This document shows, piece by piece, positions 55,244 to 64,000 of a stretch of 64,000 nt of DNA. The stretch covers positions 167,773-231,772 of the forward strand of contig CANTFK010000412.1 of assembly GCA_947646735.1 (NCBI GenBank), in the 5' to 3' direction. The position numbers were made by a program, and so were the translations under genes. This DNA comes from Peronospora farinosa (Eukaryota; Oomycota; Peronosporomycetes; Peronosporales; Peronosporaceae). A model generated the notes under the pieces. The model was not told the DNA's origin. It did no database searches and saw nothing but the letters and a program-made list of their open reading frames with translations. Numbering within the stretch: the first letter of the stretch is position 1; each line of letters starts with the position of its first letter.

Positions 55244-56588
55244 TCAGATTTGGGGCGAGGTACGCGTATGCATATTGACTCTCTGAGTGAGACGACTAAC
55301 ACGCCTGCCAATGACAGAAGAGGTTTCAGGGCACCACAATACTTTGCGCAACTTCATCCAGGATACGACACGGGCGTACCAGAGCCTCGATGCGTATACG
55401 CAGCCGCGATGCGCGGTGGAGATATTCACGGACAGCAGACGACTGTAAATGGGCCACCGATTCGCACAATCGGACGCCTGTACAGTCGAGCGACGAGATG
55501 CGTTTTCTTCGTGCTGAAGCCAAAGAGTCGAAGTACGTCTTACTTGATACTCGCGAGATGGCTGAGAGTGTTTTTGATCGTGTGACTGCTGCAACTGATA
55601 CTGCTGAGTGGGCTTGATGAGTGCAAAAGGTATTAATTGAGCGCCTACGACGACTTGAGACGACTGCGTTCGGAAGACCCCAGAAGAACAAATCTGCGGG
55701 ATTTCGGACAGGACTTTGTCCCAGTCGTCGTCAGCGTCGTCGTCAAGGGATGTCGGATTTTGAGCCGGCACAGAAGAGCGGGGAAGATTCGAAGGGAGAT
55801 TTGTCGGTAGGTAGGCCTTGAGGCGCCCGACATAGAACGTCGGGTGCAAACGCATAGATGTAGGTATATCTAGCGTGTTAGCGTCACAATGCACCTTAAC
55901 AACTCGAAATGGGCCAACATATCTTGGCGCTAACGTATTAGCGCCCAAATTCGTCACTAAAGTGTTTGGTGATCCACTAGTTGATAATAATACTGTCACC
56001 TTCTCCATATGTCAACATATTCTTTCGACCTCGTTTGTCTACGTTCTCTTTTTGCTTGTCGACTGCCTCTTATAATGCATCACGTAAAAAACGCGTGATT
56101 CCTTGTCGTAATAGCAGAAATTCGGTTACTGCAGCCGAAGTTACAGGCGACATGTCCTCTTTAGGAAAAAAATTAGCAACGGAAGATGCGATGGAATGCA
56201 TCGCGTCAGGAGTCGATATGCCGTAAGCCACAAAATTATCATCATTAGTTGCATCGGCAGCAACCTTATCCTTATCGTAATCAATCATCGATAGTTTCGG
56301 CGCACTTTTATCGGTAGATACTCCCCCACCAAGCTTTGAGACTGAGTGCTTTGAAGCTGAGAGAGCAAGAAGCACCGGAACGCGAGGATACCTTGCGTTG
56401 TTCACGAAAAATGGCGTCAACCCGGTTGACGCATGGACCTTGCATTGTTGACTGCAAACTCTGCAAGTAGAGGAAACAAACTCCATGACGAGAACGATGT
56501 TGCATAACTGCGCAAGACATCTTTGAGCACTCTGTTCACACGCTCCTTTTGCCCATCCGTCTCTGGATGGGCGCAGTAGACATAACAA
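55244..56588 (-). pseudogene. Element C integrase C-terminal part
   Basis: Pieces in two frames. The integrase DDE region is readable as a degraded match near 56540-56640. NNARYPRVPVLL lies near 56400. The tail reads LAPRYVGPFRVV and LHPTFYVGRLKAYLP at 55800-55950, matching the GPF..VGRLK module of element B. No chromodomain was recognised beyond it. Confidence 0.7.
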
Positions 56589-56699
56589 CCGCGTGCCTAA
56601 TAGCTGGAATCATTCGCCCCAAAAAGCCGAAGTGAAACGCGGGTCACGGTCCGAAACAAAAAATTCTGGCAAGCCGTGATGCCGGAAGATAAGATCAAT

Positions 56700-57700
56700 G
56701 AAGATATTCGCTGTCGTCTCCGCCGTAATGTTGGCGGAGACTGGAGCAAAATGCACCATTTTGCTGAATCAATTCACTGTACCAATACGCCCGTGCGTTT
56801 TTGTTCATCCGGTGGAAGTCCAAAGATAAAATCCATGCTGACTGAACGCCAGTCTTTCGTAGCAATCGGAAGCGGACGCAATGGGGCTTGTGAAGACGGC
56901 GCGGGCCTCACACGCTGACAGGTTTCACAGGATCGCACCCATTTCTGGATGTACTTATACATTCAAGGCCAGAAAAACACGCGAGAAATTGCCGCAAACG
57001 TCTTTTCGCAACCCAGGTGTCCGCCAGCTGGATTGTCGTGAAACTTATAAACTAATCGGACTCAAAAATCGTCATGAGCATTGATGACGACACGCGTTGA
57101 ATCAAAGACGTCCATCGTGTACGTAAGCAACGTCCCGTCAAGCGCGTAACGCTTAATGTTGTCGCGTGTTGGGTTCGTCAACTTCGCAAGTGAAATGTCA
57201 CTCGCGTCCTTAAGATAATTGGTGATTCCCGCATAGAAGGAATTATTTGCGTAGGATTCAGCGATATTAGTTCGGATCGACGGCGCGGGTGTCGAAAACA
57301 TCGCATTGAGCCTCAACTCAATACAACACGCACATATATCTTCGTCGTCATCGATATTTTCTGTTTGATGACCTATGTCGCCCCAAGGATCGTAATCAGG
57401 ACGACGAAATAGCACGTCAGTGAGAATGTTGTTCTTGCCAGGCTTGTAATGCACCACAAAATTATACTCGGCGAAAAATGACAGCCACCGTGACATACGC
57501 TGGGACAAGTGAGGGCTCTTGACGGCGGTACGCAATGATGCGTGATCTTTGTAGATATAAAACATCCTTTTCGCCGAGCAAATATACTCTGAACTTGATT
57601 AGCGCGTAGCTCCTTGTAATGCACCAGATAATTTTCTCGGCAGGTTTCATCTGTCATGATTAAAAACTCACGACGCGCTCTCGACCTCGTCATCAAATTG
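56700..57700 (-). pseudogene. Element C RNase H and integrase N-terminal remnant
   Basis: The frame 57062-57565 reads KDHASLRTAVKSPHLSQRMS and YKPGKNNILTDVLFRRPDY, the end of RNase H. The frame 56774-56962 reads SCETCQRVRPAPSS and SMDFIFGLPPDEQ, the integrase zinc region and first catalytic Asp. Confidence 0.75.
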
Positions 57701-58700
57701 CATAAGGGTACATCCTATAGCTAATTTACTCGCGTCACATAAGACGTGGAATGGCTTTAGGGTCATCAGGTAGCATCAGCACAGGTGCCTCGGACAAGCT
57801 CTTCTTCACAGAGTCGAAGGCAGATTGATGTTCTACCTTCCATAACCATACTGCGTCTTTCTTGAGCAATGTTGATAATGGCTGAATTAGCTCAGCCTAT
57901 ACTTATGCAAGTAATTCGCCAGAACGATCCATTGACGTAATTCAGTTTGGTTCCTGGGCGTTGTTGGCCAGGAACAGATCGATGAGATCTTCTCAGGATC
58001 AGCGCGGATACATTCCTTGCTGACGTAGCAACCGAGTACTGGAATCTCGGGAGCGCAGAAGACACATTTCTTCAAATTCGCATACAATTAATTCTCGCGC
58101 ATAACTTGAAACACCTGCTTCAAGTATCGAAGGTGTACCTCCGTAGCGCTGAGCTTTTGCTCAGCGCGGCTGTGAACAAAAATGTCGTCAAAGTAGCTTG
58201 GTGAAAGTCTCGAAGTGGACGAAGTACCTGTGTCACCATCCGATTGAACGTAGATGGAGCGTTCTTAAGACCTTGTGGCATGACTAGACACTCCTGAAGC
58301 ATCACGCTTGAAGTGCTGACCGATGTGAACGAAATGTCACTTTCCCTCATGAGGATCTGATAGAAGCCGTTTGTCAGATCTATGGCGCTGTAGATCTCGC
58401 TCCCGGGCATGGTATTCAATTTTATGTCTTTTCGAGGGATTGGCGTTTGAGCCGGAATTCTGGCGTCAATCAGCCTGGTAAAAGCGTGCACAATGCACCA
58501 ACCGCCTGTGGCTTTCTTCACACAGAAAGTCGGGCTCGAATGAGGCGAGATACTCTCGCGGACATGGCAGGCCTTGCGAGGAACCTCGAAAAATTTGCAT
58601 AAACAGCGATGACTTGATCACGCGGTAACGGTAACTGCCGCGTGACGCAATACTTCTATCCTGGAACGAGATCTATCTCGTGCTGCACTCCACGATATGC
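57700..58700 (-). pseudogene. Element C reverse transcriptase remnant
   Basis: The frame 58120-58521 reads IPAQTPIPRKDIKLN, SAIDLTNGFYQILMRE and VMPQGLKNAPSTFNR. The catalytic YFDDIFVHSRAE is present in a neighbouring frame just downstream, so one indel lies before the active site. KCVFCAPEIPVLGCYV follows at 57887-58087. Confidence 0.8.
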
Positions 58701-59199
58701 TGGAAGCTCATAGAGAATTACCCCGGAAAGAATTCGGCGTACTCACGGGCGATATCGTATACAGGGTTGCCCAAAGCACGAAGAACATCTTAAGACTGTA
58801 CCGCGAAGCGTTCTTCGCGCGCTGATTTAGACTCGACGCTCTTCGGGCGAGCCTCCAGAACTTCTTCACTGGCTGCTTCGGTGGCTGAAACGATGCACAC
58901 TTTCTCGATGTCGCCGGCGTTGAGGTTGTGAAGAAAATCTTTCCATGCAAGGTCTGACAGAGATGTGATCTCTGCAACAGTGCACGGTGGGCTCGCTACC
59001 TCAATGTAGCGGCCACGATGTGGAGATCCCTCCACATATTCAAGCGCATACGGATTCCGTCACTACGGAATCATCTGCATCAGAATTTTGACGTGCATTT
59101 CGTCGTCTCGGTGATCGGCGTGCTCCTTTCTTGCGTTTTCTCTTGCGTCTCGACCCCCTGCTCGAGACTGGCACGTCGCTATCACAGGAGGATGATGTA

Positions 59200-59213
59200 C
59201 CCCCCCCCCCCCC
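59200..59213. repeat. Homopolymer run of 14 C
   Basis: A run of C after GATGATGTA. Its length may vary or be a sequencing artefact. Confidence 0.85.
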
Positions 59214-59668
59214 TCTAGACGTAGGATCTCTGTCTCCACCACGTCGGTCTCATGCGTATCCATAGTCCGCCCATTCTCGTCAATCAGAGGCGGGATCTCG
59301 TCGTCGATCGCCTAACTTGTTTGCGAGAGCCCCTGCTCAACCGCCTCGAAACTGATCAAGAGCCCCTGCTTGACCGATGTGCGTGCATGCGGAAGCCCCT
59401 GCCTGACCGCCTCGTTCTGTGGCTCCATCAGTGTAAAGGAACATACCTCGCACAGAGGTCCATCTCTCTCTCTGTATTGACTAATAGTCGTGGCAAACTC
59501 GTTCACGACCGCCAATCGGATGACGCGATCAACAAATGAGTAAACACTTCACTGACGTCATAACCGCTTCGTCGTTTGATGGACCGAGATAGTCAATCTA
59601 TATTCTGCTGATACCGTGACAGCCACACTATTCCAAGTATGCAATCAAATGCATAATTCATCTCGTAA

Positions 59669-59863
59669 CTAAAAATTCGTTATTACTCTGGAAACGTCGA
59701 AAGTGTACGGTAAAACCACTGTTTTACGCGGAACACGTTTTGGTTGTCCATCGGCAAGTTTGACAACGATGTCACCTGGACCTTCTCGAACCGTGACAGT
59801 TGACGGGAGAAGGGACAGACAGGATGCACAAAAGAAGTTGCTGGAAGCGCCAGAACCCAACAA
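59669..59863 (-). pseudogene. Element C protease remnant
   Basis: The frame reads MLGSGASSNFFCA, matching the DSGAS box with the catalytic Asp changed to Gly, then DIVVKLADGQ. Short and isolated. Confidence 0.55.
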
Positions 59864-60106
59864 TGCTCAAAGTGGTCGCTTCACTCCAGCAACAATGAGA
59901 CTGATAATAATCAGTCTCGAATCATCGCGCATGGTGGTGGCATTGAAGTGGGTATGAATCACTTTGGGGCTAGGAGCCCGAGCTGCCACCTGAGTACTCG
60001 GGGCTCCATTTCTGCCACTAGGTCTCTTCGCGCCTACTGAACCGCTCGTTTTTTTGCGGGACCACCAACGACACAGCATATCCTAGTGCGATAGCTGTGT
60101 TCATAG

Positions 60107-61034
60107 TCACCGGCGTTGGTGCTCGATGGCCTGTCTTGCCACAACAAAACACTTCATCGTGTCAGGATTGCGAATGTCGCGGCCTAATGATTTGCCGCGA
60201 ACACGAGAGGACTCGATTGCGTCAAGTTCCATTGGCTCTGGGACAGACGTCCGGGGATGTTTTGACGCTGCGTGCAGGTACGACGACGCAACAGTGTAAT
60301 CTTCACGAAGCACGAGGGCAAATGCCTCCTCGAGGGACTTTGGATCAGCACGTGTGAGGCAATAACGCGTCATGCCCTTCAGCATACCGAAAATAAAGAC
60401 ATGGACTTGTGAAGCCATGTCAATTGGCTGCGTGGTAATGCACGAAGCAAGATGACGTGTCTTCTGCACGTAGTAACGCATCGGCAGCTTGCCCTGTCTG
60501 AGTGAGAAGAACTCTGCACGCAAGCAAAATTCATCTTGGGAAGGATCGAAAGCCAGTCGAAAATCACGCTGGATATCGTCCAGCGGGGTAGGTAATTCCG
60601 ACTAATTTACGACGAGCTTTCCGAGAGCCCATTCCTTGGCTTTACCAACAAGCCGAGACAGCAGGAAATTGACCTGGGCCGTCGGAGCGTCAATCAATCT
60701 TGACGCTATCGCAATATCCACCTCACGAAACCAGCGATTAAGGTAGGCCATCACCGGGGTACGTTGACGTCTCCATCTTGATTGCGTAATGGTGCGAAGT
60801 GCGCGAGGGAGTCAATACTCGCCGATTCGTTTCGGCGAGATCGTGCACCTTAAAGTCTTGAATGGCGGCACGTTGATCATCGGACGTCGCTGTGCTAAGC
60901 AGCGACGTCACGATAGTTTCACCAGACACCGCCGCAAGGCGATGTAGTGCCTGTCACTCCACCTAGCTGAGATGTGGGAAGTCAGCATGCCCCAGAGATA
61001 CCGCTGGAGCAACCGAAGACTCGTCCATGTTCAT
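60107..61034 (-). pseudogene. Element C gag remnant
   Basis: An ATG at 61028 or 61034 begins a gag-like N-terminus (DESSVAPAVSLGHADFPHL) that stops soon. Further pieces are TSLLSTATSDDQRA and [12 protein letters not shown] (60738-60929), then [20 protein letters not shown] in another frame. The longest piece (60107-60523) reads FSLRQGKLPMRYYVQKTRHL and EPMELDAIE. A CCGKTGHRAP piece near 60125-60160 is the remnant of the zinc knuckle. Confidence 0.75.
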
Positions 61035-61055
61035 TTTGAATCTGGTCATTGGAAG

Positions 61056-61073
61056 GACTACGAAGTGCTACCA
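61056..61073 (-). other. Element C primer-binding site
   Basis: The minus strand reads TGGTAGCACTTCGTAGTCC (19 nt counted with one extra C) two bases from the LTR end, matching the PBS of elements A and B. Confidence 0.65.
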
Positions 61074-61075
61074 GG

Positions 61076-61279
61076 TGTAACGGGTTAAGGACCCTTTACC
61101 GTATTACACTAAAAGGGCGTTGAGGAAGCGCTCTTAATCAACTCGTATATATAACTCTGTTTTAGTTTTGCTTTGTTTTAATTCGCAGTAAGTACGAATA
61201 TGTTCCCTAGCTCATGGGAACCACTCAATATAGAAGTCAATTTATTATTGGCTAATTATTGGGTCTGGCACCCCAATAA
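61076..61279 (-). repeat. Element C 5' LTR remnant
   Basis: It starts TGTAACGGGTTAAGG at the position expected from the PBS. No second copy exists in the window, so its outer end is unknown. A small inverted repeat (ATTGGG/CCCAAT) lies at about 61258-61277. Confidence 0.5.
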
Positions 61280-62459
61280 TCTATATAATAAAAGAATACT
61301 GTCCGTCCGTCCGTTTGATCCTTTTCCGGCATTTGGATTGGCTACTGTTGCATTATTCGCTAGTTTTGGATTGGCTGATTTTGCATATTAATACGAGCAG
61401 GTCTACAGGCTAAATGTTGCATCAAAAATGCTGTTTGACACACCGAAAGAAGACCAACAGATATGAATAGAAGTATGAGGTTTAGCAATGAATCCGTCGG
61501 ACAACTTTTATATAAATATGGATTGCATGACTGAAATATATATCGTAAGATCTCTATAAGAATAAAACTCCTTTCGTTGTGTACTATAATAAAATAAAAT
61601 GTTACGAAACGACGTGTACACATTCACCTTCATACCCATCAGTTTAACTTATATGACCAATTATACGAAAATCTTTAGGCATAATTTGGTTTCTTTGTCC
61701 GTCAGAACGACGGGTACATCTTGACCTGCGAAACGACAGGTACACATTGACCAGCGTCGACAGGTCGACGATGACTTTCCTACGCATTGACTTTTATACT
61801 AATTCATTTACCTTAAACAACCTGATATAATAAGGTAAAAAGATGGGTACGAAGATTTTTTAGTAGACTTTACCTTACCATGTCAGTCGGAACGACGGGT
61901 GAGCATCTCTATTCTAAGGTAAATAGCGGACCAGATAGCTACCAGCGTAGAATCGCGCACCTATCCGTCGGAACGACGGGCATTATCATAAAGGTGCACA
62001 CAGGCTAAGAGTAGCATAAATAGACTTCGCGTACTAAATTCGCGGAAATGACGGGATACACCCTAGCAAATCGCTGTGTTTAAGATGCCTATATATGCAA
62101 CTTTGTACCGTTGAAACGACGGGTGATCATATGAAACATTGACGAATAGACGAGTACACATTGACCTTCGTATCCATCTTTACCCTAAGTCAATCTAATA
62201 ATCGAACGTAAGTTAATGGGTTTACAGGTCAAAAGGAAGACCATGTTCGTCGAAACGACGGGTGAACACCCTAACTTTCGAAACGACAGGTATACATTGA
62301 CCTTCATACACACTACCTTTTAGAACTAATCAATTACCGAAGTCCATATACGATCAGCGTCAAATTTGTGCACCTATCGGTCGAAACGACGGGAACACCT
62401 CTATATATGTATTAATAGCATTAAACCATGTCCGTCGGAACGACGGGTACACACCCTAG
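61280..62459 (+). mobile_element. Helitron-like non-autonomous element, copy 1
   Basis: It starts TCTATATAATAAAAGAAT after an A, and ends CCCTAG before a T. A perfect palindrome CCGTCGGAACGACGG (62432-62446) lies nine bases upstream of the terminal CTAG (62456-62459). A 5' TC, a 3' CTRR, a hairpin about ten bases before the end and insertion between A and T are the defining marks of Helitrons. No Rep/helicase coding was found, so it is non-autonomous. About ten versions of the hairpin occur inside. Confidence 0.55.
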
Positions 62460-63702
62460 TCTATATAATAAAAGAATAGTGTCCGTCCGGGCGCTACTTT
62501 TCCGGCATGCGGATTGGCTGATAATATTTTTGTTTTAATTTTCGATTGGCTGATTTTGCATTTTTGGCTGATTTTGCATTGACAGAGTTTGCATGTTTGT
62601 ATATATCATTACATGCATAACAGAGTGTTCATATGTCGTCCTTTTGTCGATAACATTAAACACGAAACGATGGCACACATAAATGTTCATATGCATCATT
62701 ACATATTGCATAATTTATATACGAAACGATGGCACACATAAAGTCATATGCATCATTACATAGTGCTATATCAAACAATGCTTTTTTAGAAGAGTAGATG
62801 TGACACATACTTTCACTTCGTTTTTTAAACATGGGCTTCGTGCTCATATACTACACAAAAAAGTGGCAAAAGCAAGCGTAGTGATCAGGTTAAAGTGGAT
62901 CCAGTTACAATAAACGAGTCGACTCAAATGTAATGCATCATACTTAATTATTTACCTAAGTCAACCGGATATTCTACAGTACGGAACGACGGGTTACATC
63001 CACCTTTCTACCCATCACTTTAGCTTATTAAACCGAATATATATAAGTAAAGAGATGGGTACGAAGATCAAAAGACGACTTCGCTTACTGTGTCCGTTGC
63101 AACGACGGGTACACATGGACCTGCGAAACGACGAGTACACATTGACCTGCGAAACGACAGGTATACAATGACTGACGTGGACAGGTACACTCTGCCTTTT
63201 ATACCCATTGACATCATAGTCACAATGACGTGACTTAACTAGATTTATAAAAATTAAAGTAATGGTTCAATATACCGACCTTCATTAACTTTTATACCTA
63301 TCAACTTACGTAAAGCAACCTAAAAATCGAAGGAAAGTAAAAAATTTAAATACTGTCAGCGTAAAATTTGTGCACCTATCCGTCGAAACGACGGGTGAAT
63401 TCCATCACTTATTTGCATCAACGTAAGCACATTTCCATCATTGTTATATTAAGTAGGAATTTTTATGTGGTCTAGCAATCTATTTCGTCGGACATCCATC
63501 TATAGAAATGATTAATATGACTAAAATTTGTATAGTAAAATCTATATAATAACTCCGTCCATCATGGTATATGACTAAATGGAAAATGCACGGAACGACG
63601 GGTACTTAATGACTTTCAAACCCATCGCTATACCTTAGCCGACACGATATTCAAAGTAAAATGATGCCTATCTATACTACTTCGCACCGTCGGAACGACG
63701 GG
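61699..63702. repeat. Array of 17 short palindromic hairpins CCGTCGGAACGACGGG
   Basis: Copies or variants start at 61699, 61727, 61884, 61965, 62041, 62108, 62247, 62276, 62378, 62432, 62979, 63094, 63121, 63146, 63380, 63588 and 63687. The core is CGTCG-RAA-CGACGGG, usually followed by TACA. Spacing is irregular (about 25 to 550 bp), unlike CRISPR. Some variants (CCTGCGAAACGACAGG) change both arms. Confidence 0.85.
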
Positions 63703-63714
63703 AAAATACCCTCG
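62460..63714 (+). mobile_element. Helitron-like non-autonomous element, copy 2 (head-to-tail)
   Basis: It starts with the same TCTATATAATAAAAGAATA directly after copy 1's CTAG, then shares about 120 bp with the start of copy 1 (TGTCCGTCCG, TTTTCCGGCAT, GGATTGGCTGATTTTGCAT). A hairpin at 63687-63701 is followed after nine bases by CTCG (63711-63714), the likely mutated CTAG end; a true CTAG lies eight bases further. Region 63440-63570 resembles 61441-61580 of copy 1. Confidence 0.5.
62662..62767. repeat. Direct repeat, two copies of about 47 bp
   Basis: ACGAAACGATGGCACACATAAA followed by TCATATGCATCATTACATA occurs at 62662-62709 and 62721-62767, with a three-base difference in length. It lies in the part of copy 2 that lacks hairpins. 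Confidence 0.75.
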
Positions 63715-63835
63715 TAAACTAGTAATTTAATGACGCGCAGTATTCGCTAATCGGATACTGCCCTATGCCTACTTATGTAATTATATATTATTCCTATAAC
63801 TACTTATTTAATAGAATACCTCATTACATTTTAAT

Positions 63836-64000
63836 AAGCCGTCGGCCGAGAAGTCGGATGCCATTCCAATGGAGTTAGGCAATGCAGACGTGGTCTGATA
63901 CAAGTGCGGCAAGCGCGGCCATATGATGGCTCGCTGCTATGCCAAACTTGCTGCTGGTGCTAAGGCAGGCAGCAATAAGGCTTCCTGGGTGAGAAAACCA
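63836..64000 (+). pseudogene. Ty3 gag zinc-knuckle fragment, opposite orientation, partial
   Basis: The plus-strand frame reads SEKSDAIPMELGNADVV, a TGA stop, then YKCGKRGHMMARCYAKLAAG. It is nearly identical to the gag of element B, but the first knuckle Cys codon has become TGA. It continues past the right edge, so another copy of this family lies outside in plus orientation. Confidence 0.85.

Larger units (their letters stand above)
55244..61279 (-). mobile_element. Ty3 chromovirus element C, degenerate
   Basis: A minus-strand remnant of a related but distinct family. From right to left it has a 5' LTR remnant (61076 to about 61279), a PBS, gag, protease, RT, RNase H, integrase and the integrase C-terminus. 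Frames change many times and stops are frequent. No left LTR was found, so the 3' end was lost or destroyed. A Helitron-like insertion at 61280 seems to cut its right LTR. Confidence 0.8.

Noticed and set aside
61699..63702. CRISPR array made of the repeated CCGTCGGAACGACGGG hairpin
   Set aside because: Spacing is irregular (25 to over 500 bp), the repeat varies, there are no cas genes, and the window is eukaryotic. Helitron-like ends explain it better.

Overview
The window looks like a nuclear contig of an oomycete, most likely a Phytophthora or downy-mildew relative. The reasons are intron-poor genes with short GT..AG introns (48-97 bp), a myosin carrying a C-terminal FYVE domain, a mixed set of eukaryotic housekeeping genes packed on both strands, and flanks filled with Ty3 chromoviruses and a Ty1/copia remnant. 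It is not bacterial: several ORF starts are GTG/TTG artefacts, and in-frame ATGs are used here instead. No rRNA, tRNA or CRISPR array was recognised.

Layout. (1) 1-1060: 5' part of a UPF0590/DUF1769 gene running off the left edge. (2) 1.06-12.3 kb: gene-poor accessory DNA with a decayed copia pol, a 39-bp tandem repeat, scattered effector-like fragments of low confidence, a non-autonomous Ty3 element (element A, 5570-10930, internally deleted) and a decayed RT. (3) 12.3-45.0 kb: a dense gene island. In order it holds a TRF4/TENT4-type poly(A) polymerase (+), an RlmN-like radical-SAM methyltransferase (-), UTP20 (-), MSH2 (-), a Treslin/SLD3-like protein (+), a FAM192A/Fyv6-like protein (-), a stomatin-like protein 2 (-), an ELM2/PLU-1/PHD chromatin protein (+) and a myosin-FYVE (-). 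Splice junctions were derived by hand; in the seven spliced genes where both exon ends were worked out, the joined length is an exact multiple of three. (4) 46.8-55.0 kb: element B, a nearly intact Ty3 chromovirus of 8.15 kb with almost identical LTRs. (5) 55.0-61.3 kb: element C, a decayed chromovirus of a related family. (6) 61.28-63.7 kb: two tandem Helitron-like non-autonomous copies packed with a palindromic hairpin. (7) 63.84-64.0 kb: a gag fragment in the opposite orientation.

Functional links. Several island genes serve nucleic-acid metabolism: UTP20 (pre-rRNA processing) and TRF4 (nuclear RNA surveillance) act on RNA, MSH2 on mismatch repair, the Treslin-like protein probably on replication origin firing, and the ELM2/PHD protein on chromatin. 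MSH2 and the Treslin-like gene share a bidirectional promoter of about 185 bp; the stomatin and ELM2/PHD genes share one of about 170 bp.

Most unusual signals. Elements A and B share an opposite-strand ORF between pol and the LTR. The right end holds a Helitron-like hairpin array. Element B has a canonical G GGA AAT slippery heptamer at its gag/protease junction. Three host proteins have odd architectures: MSH2 without domain I, RlmN with a C-terminal membrane segment, and TRF4 with an approximately 200-residue insertion.
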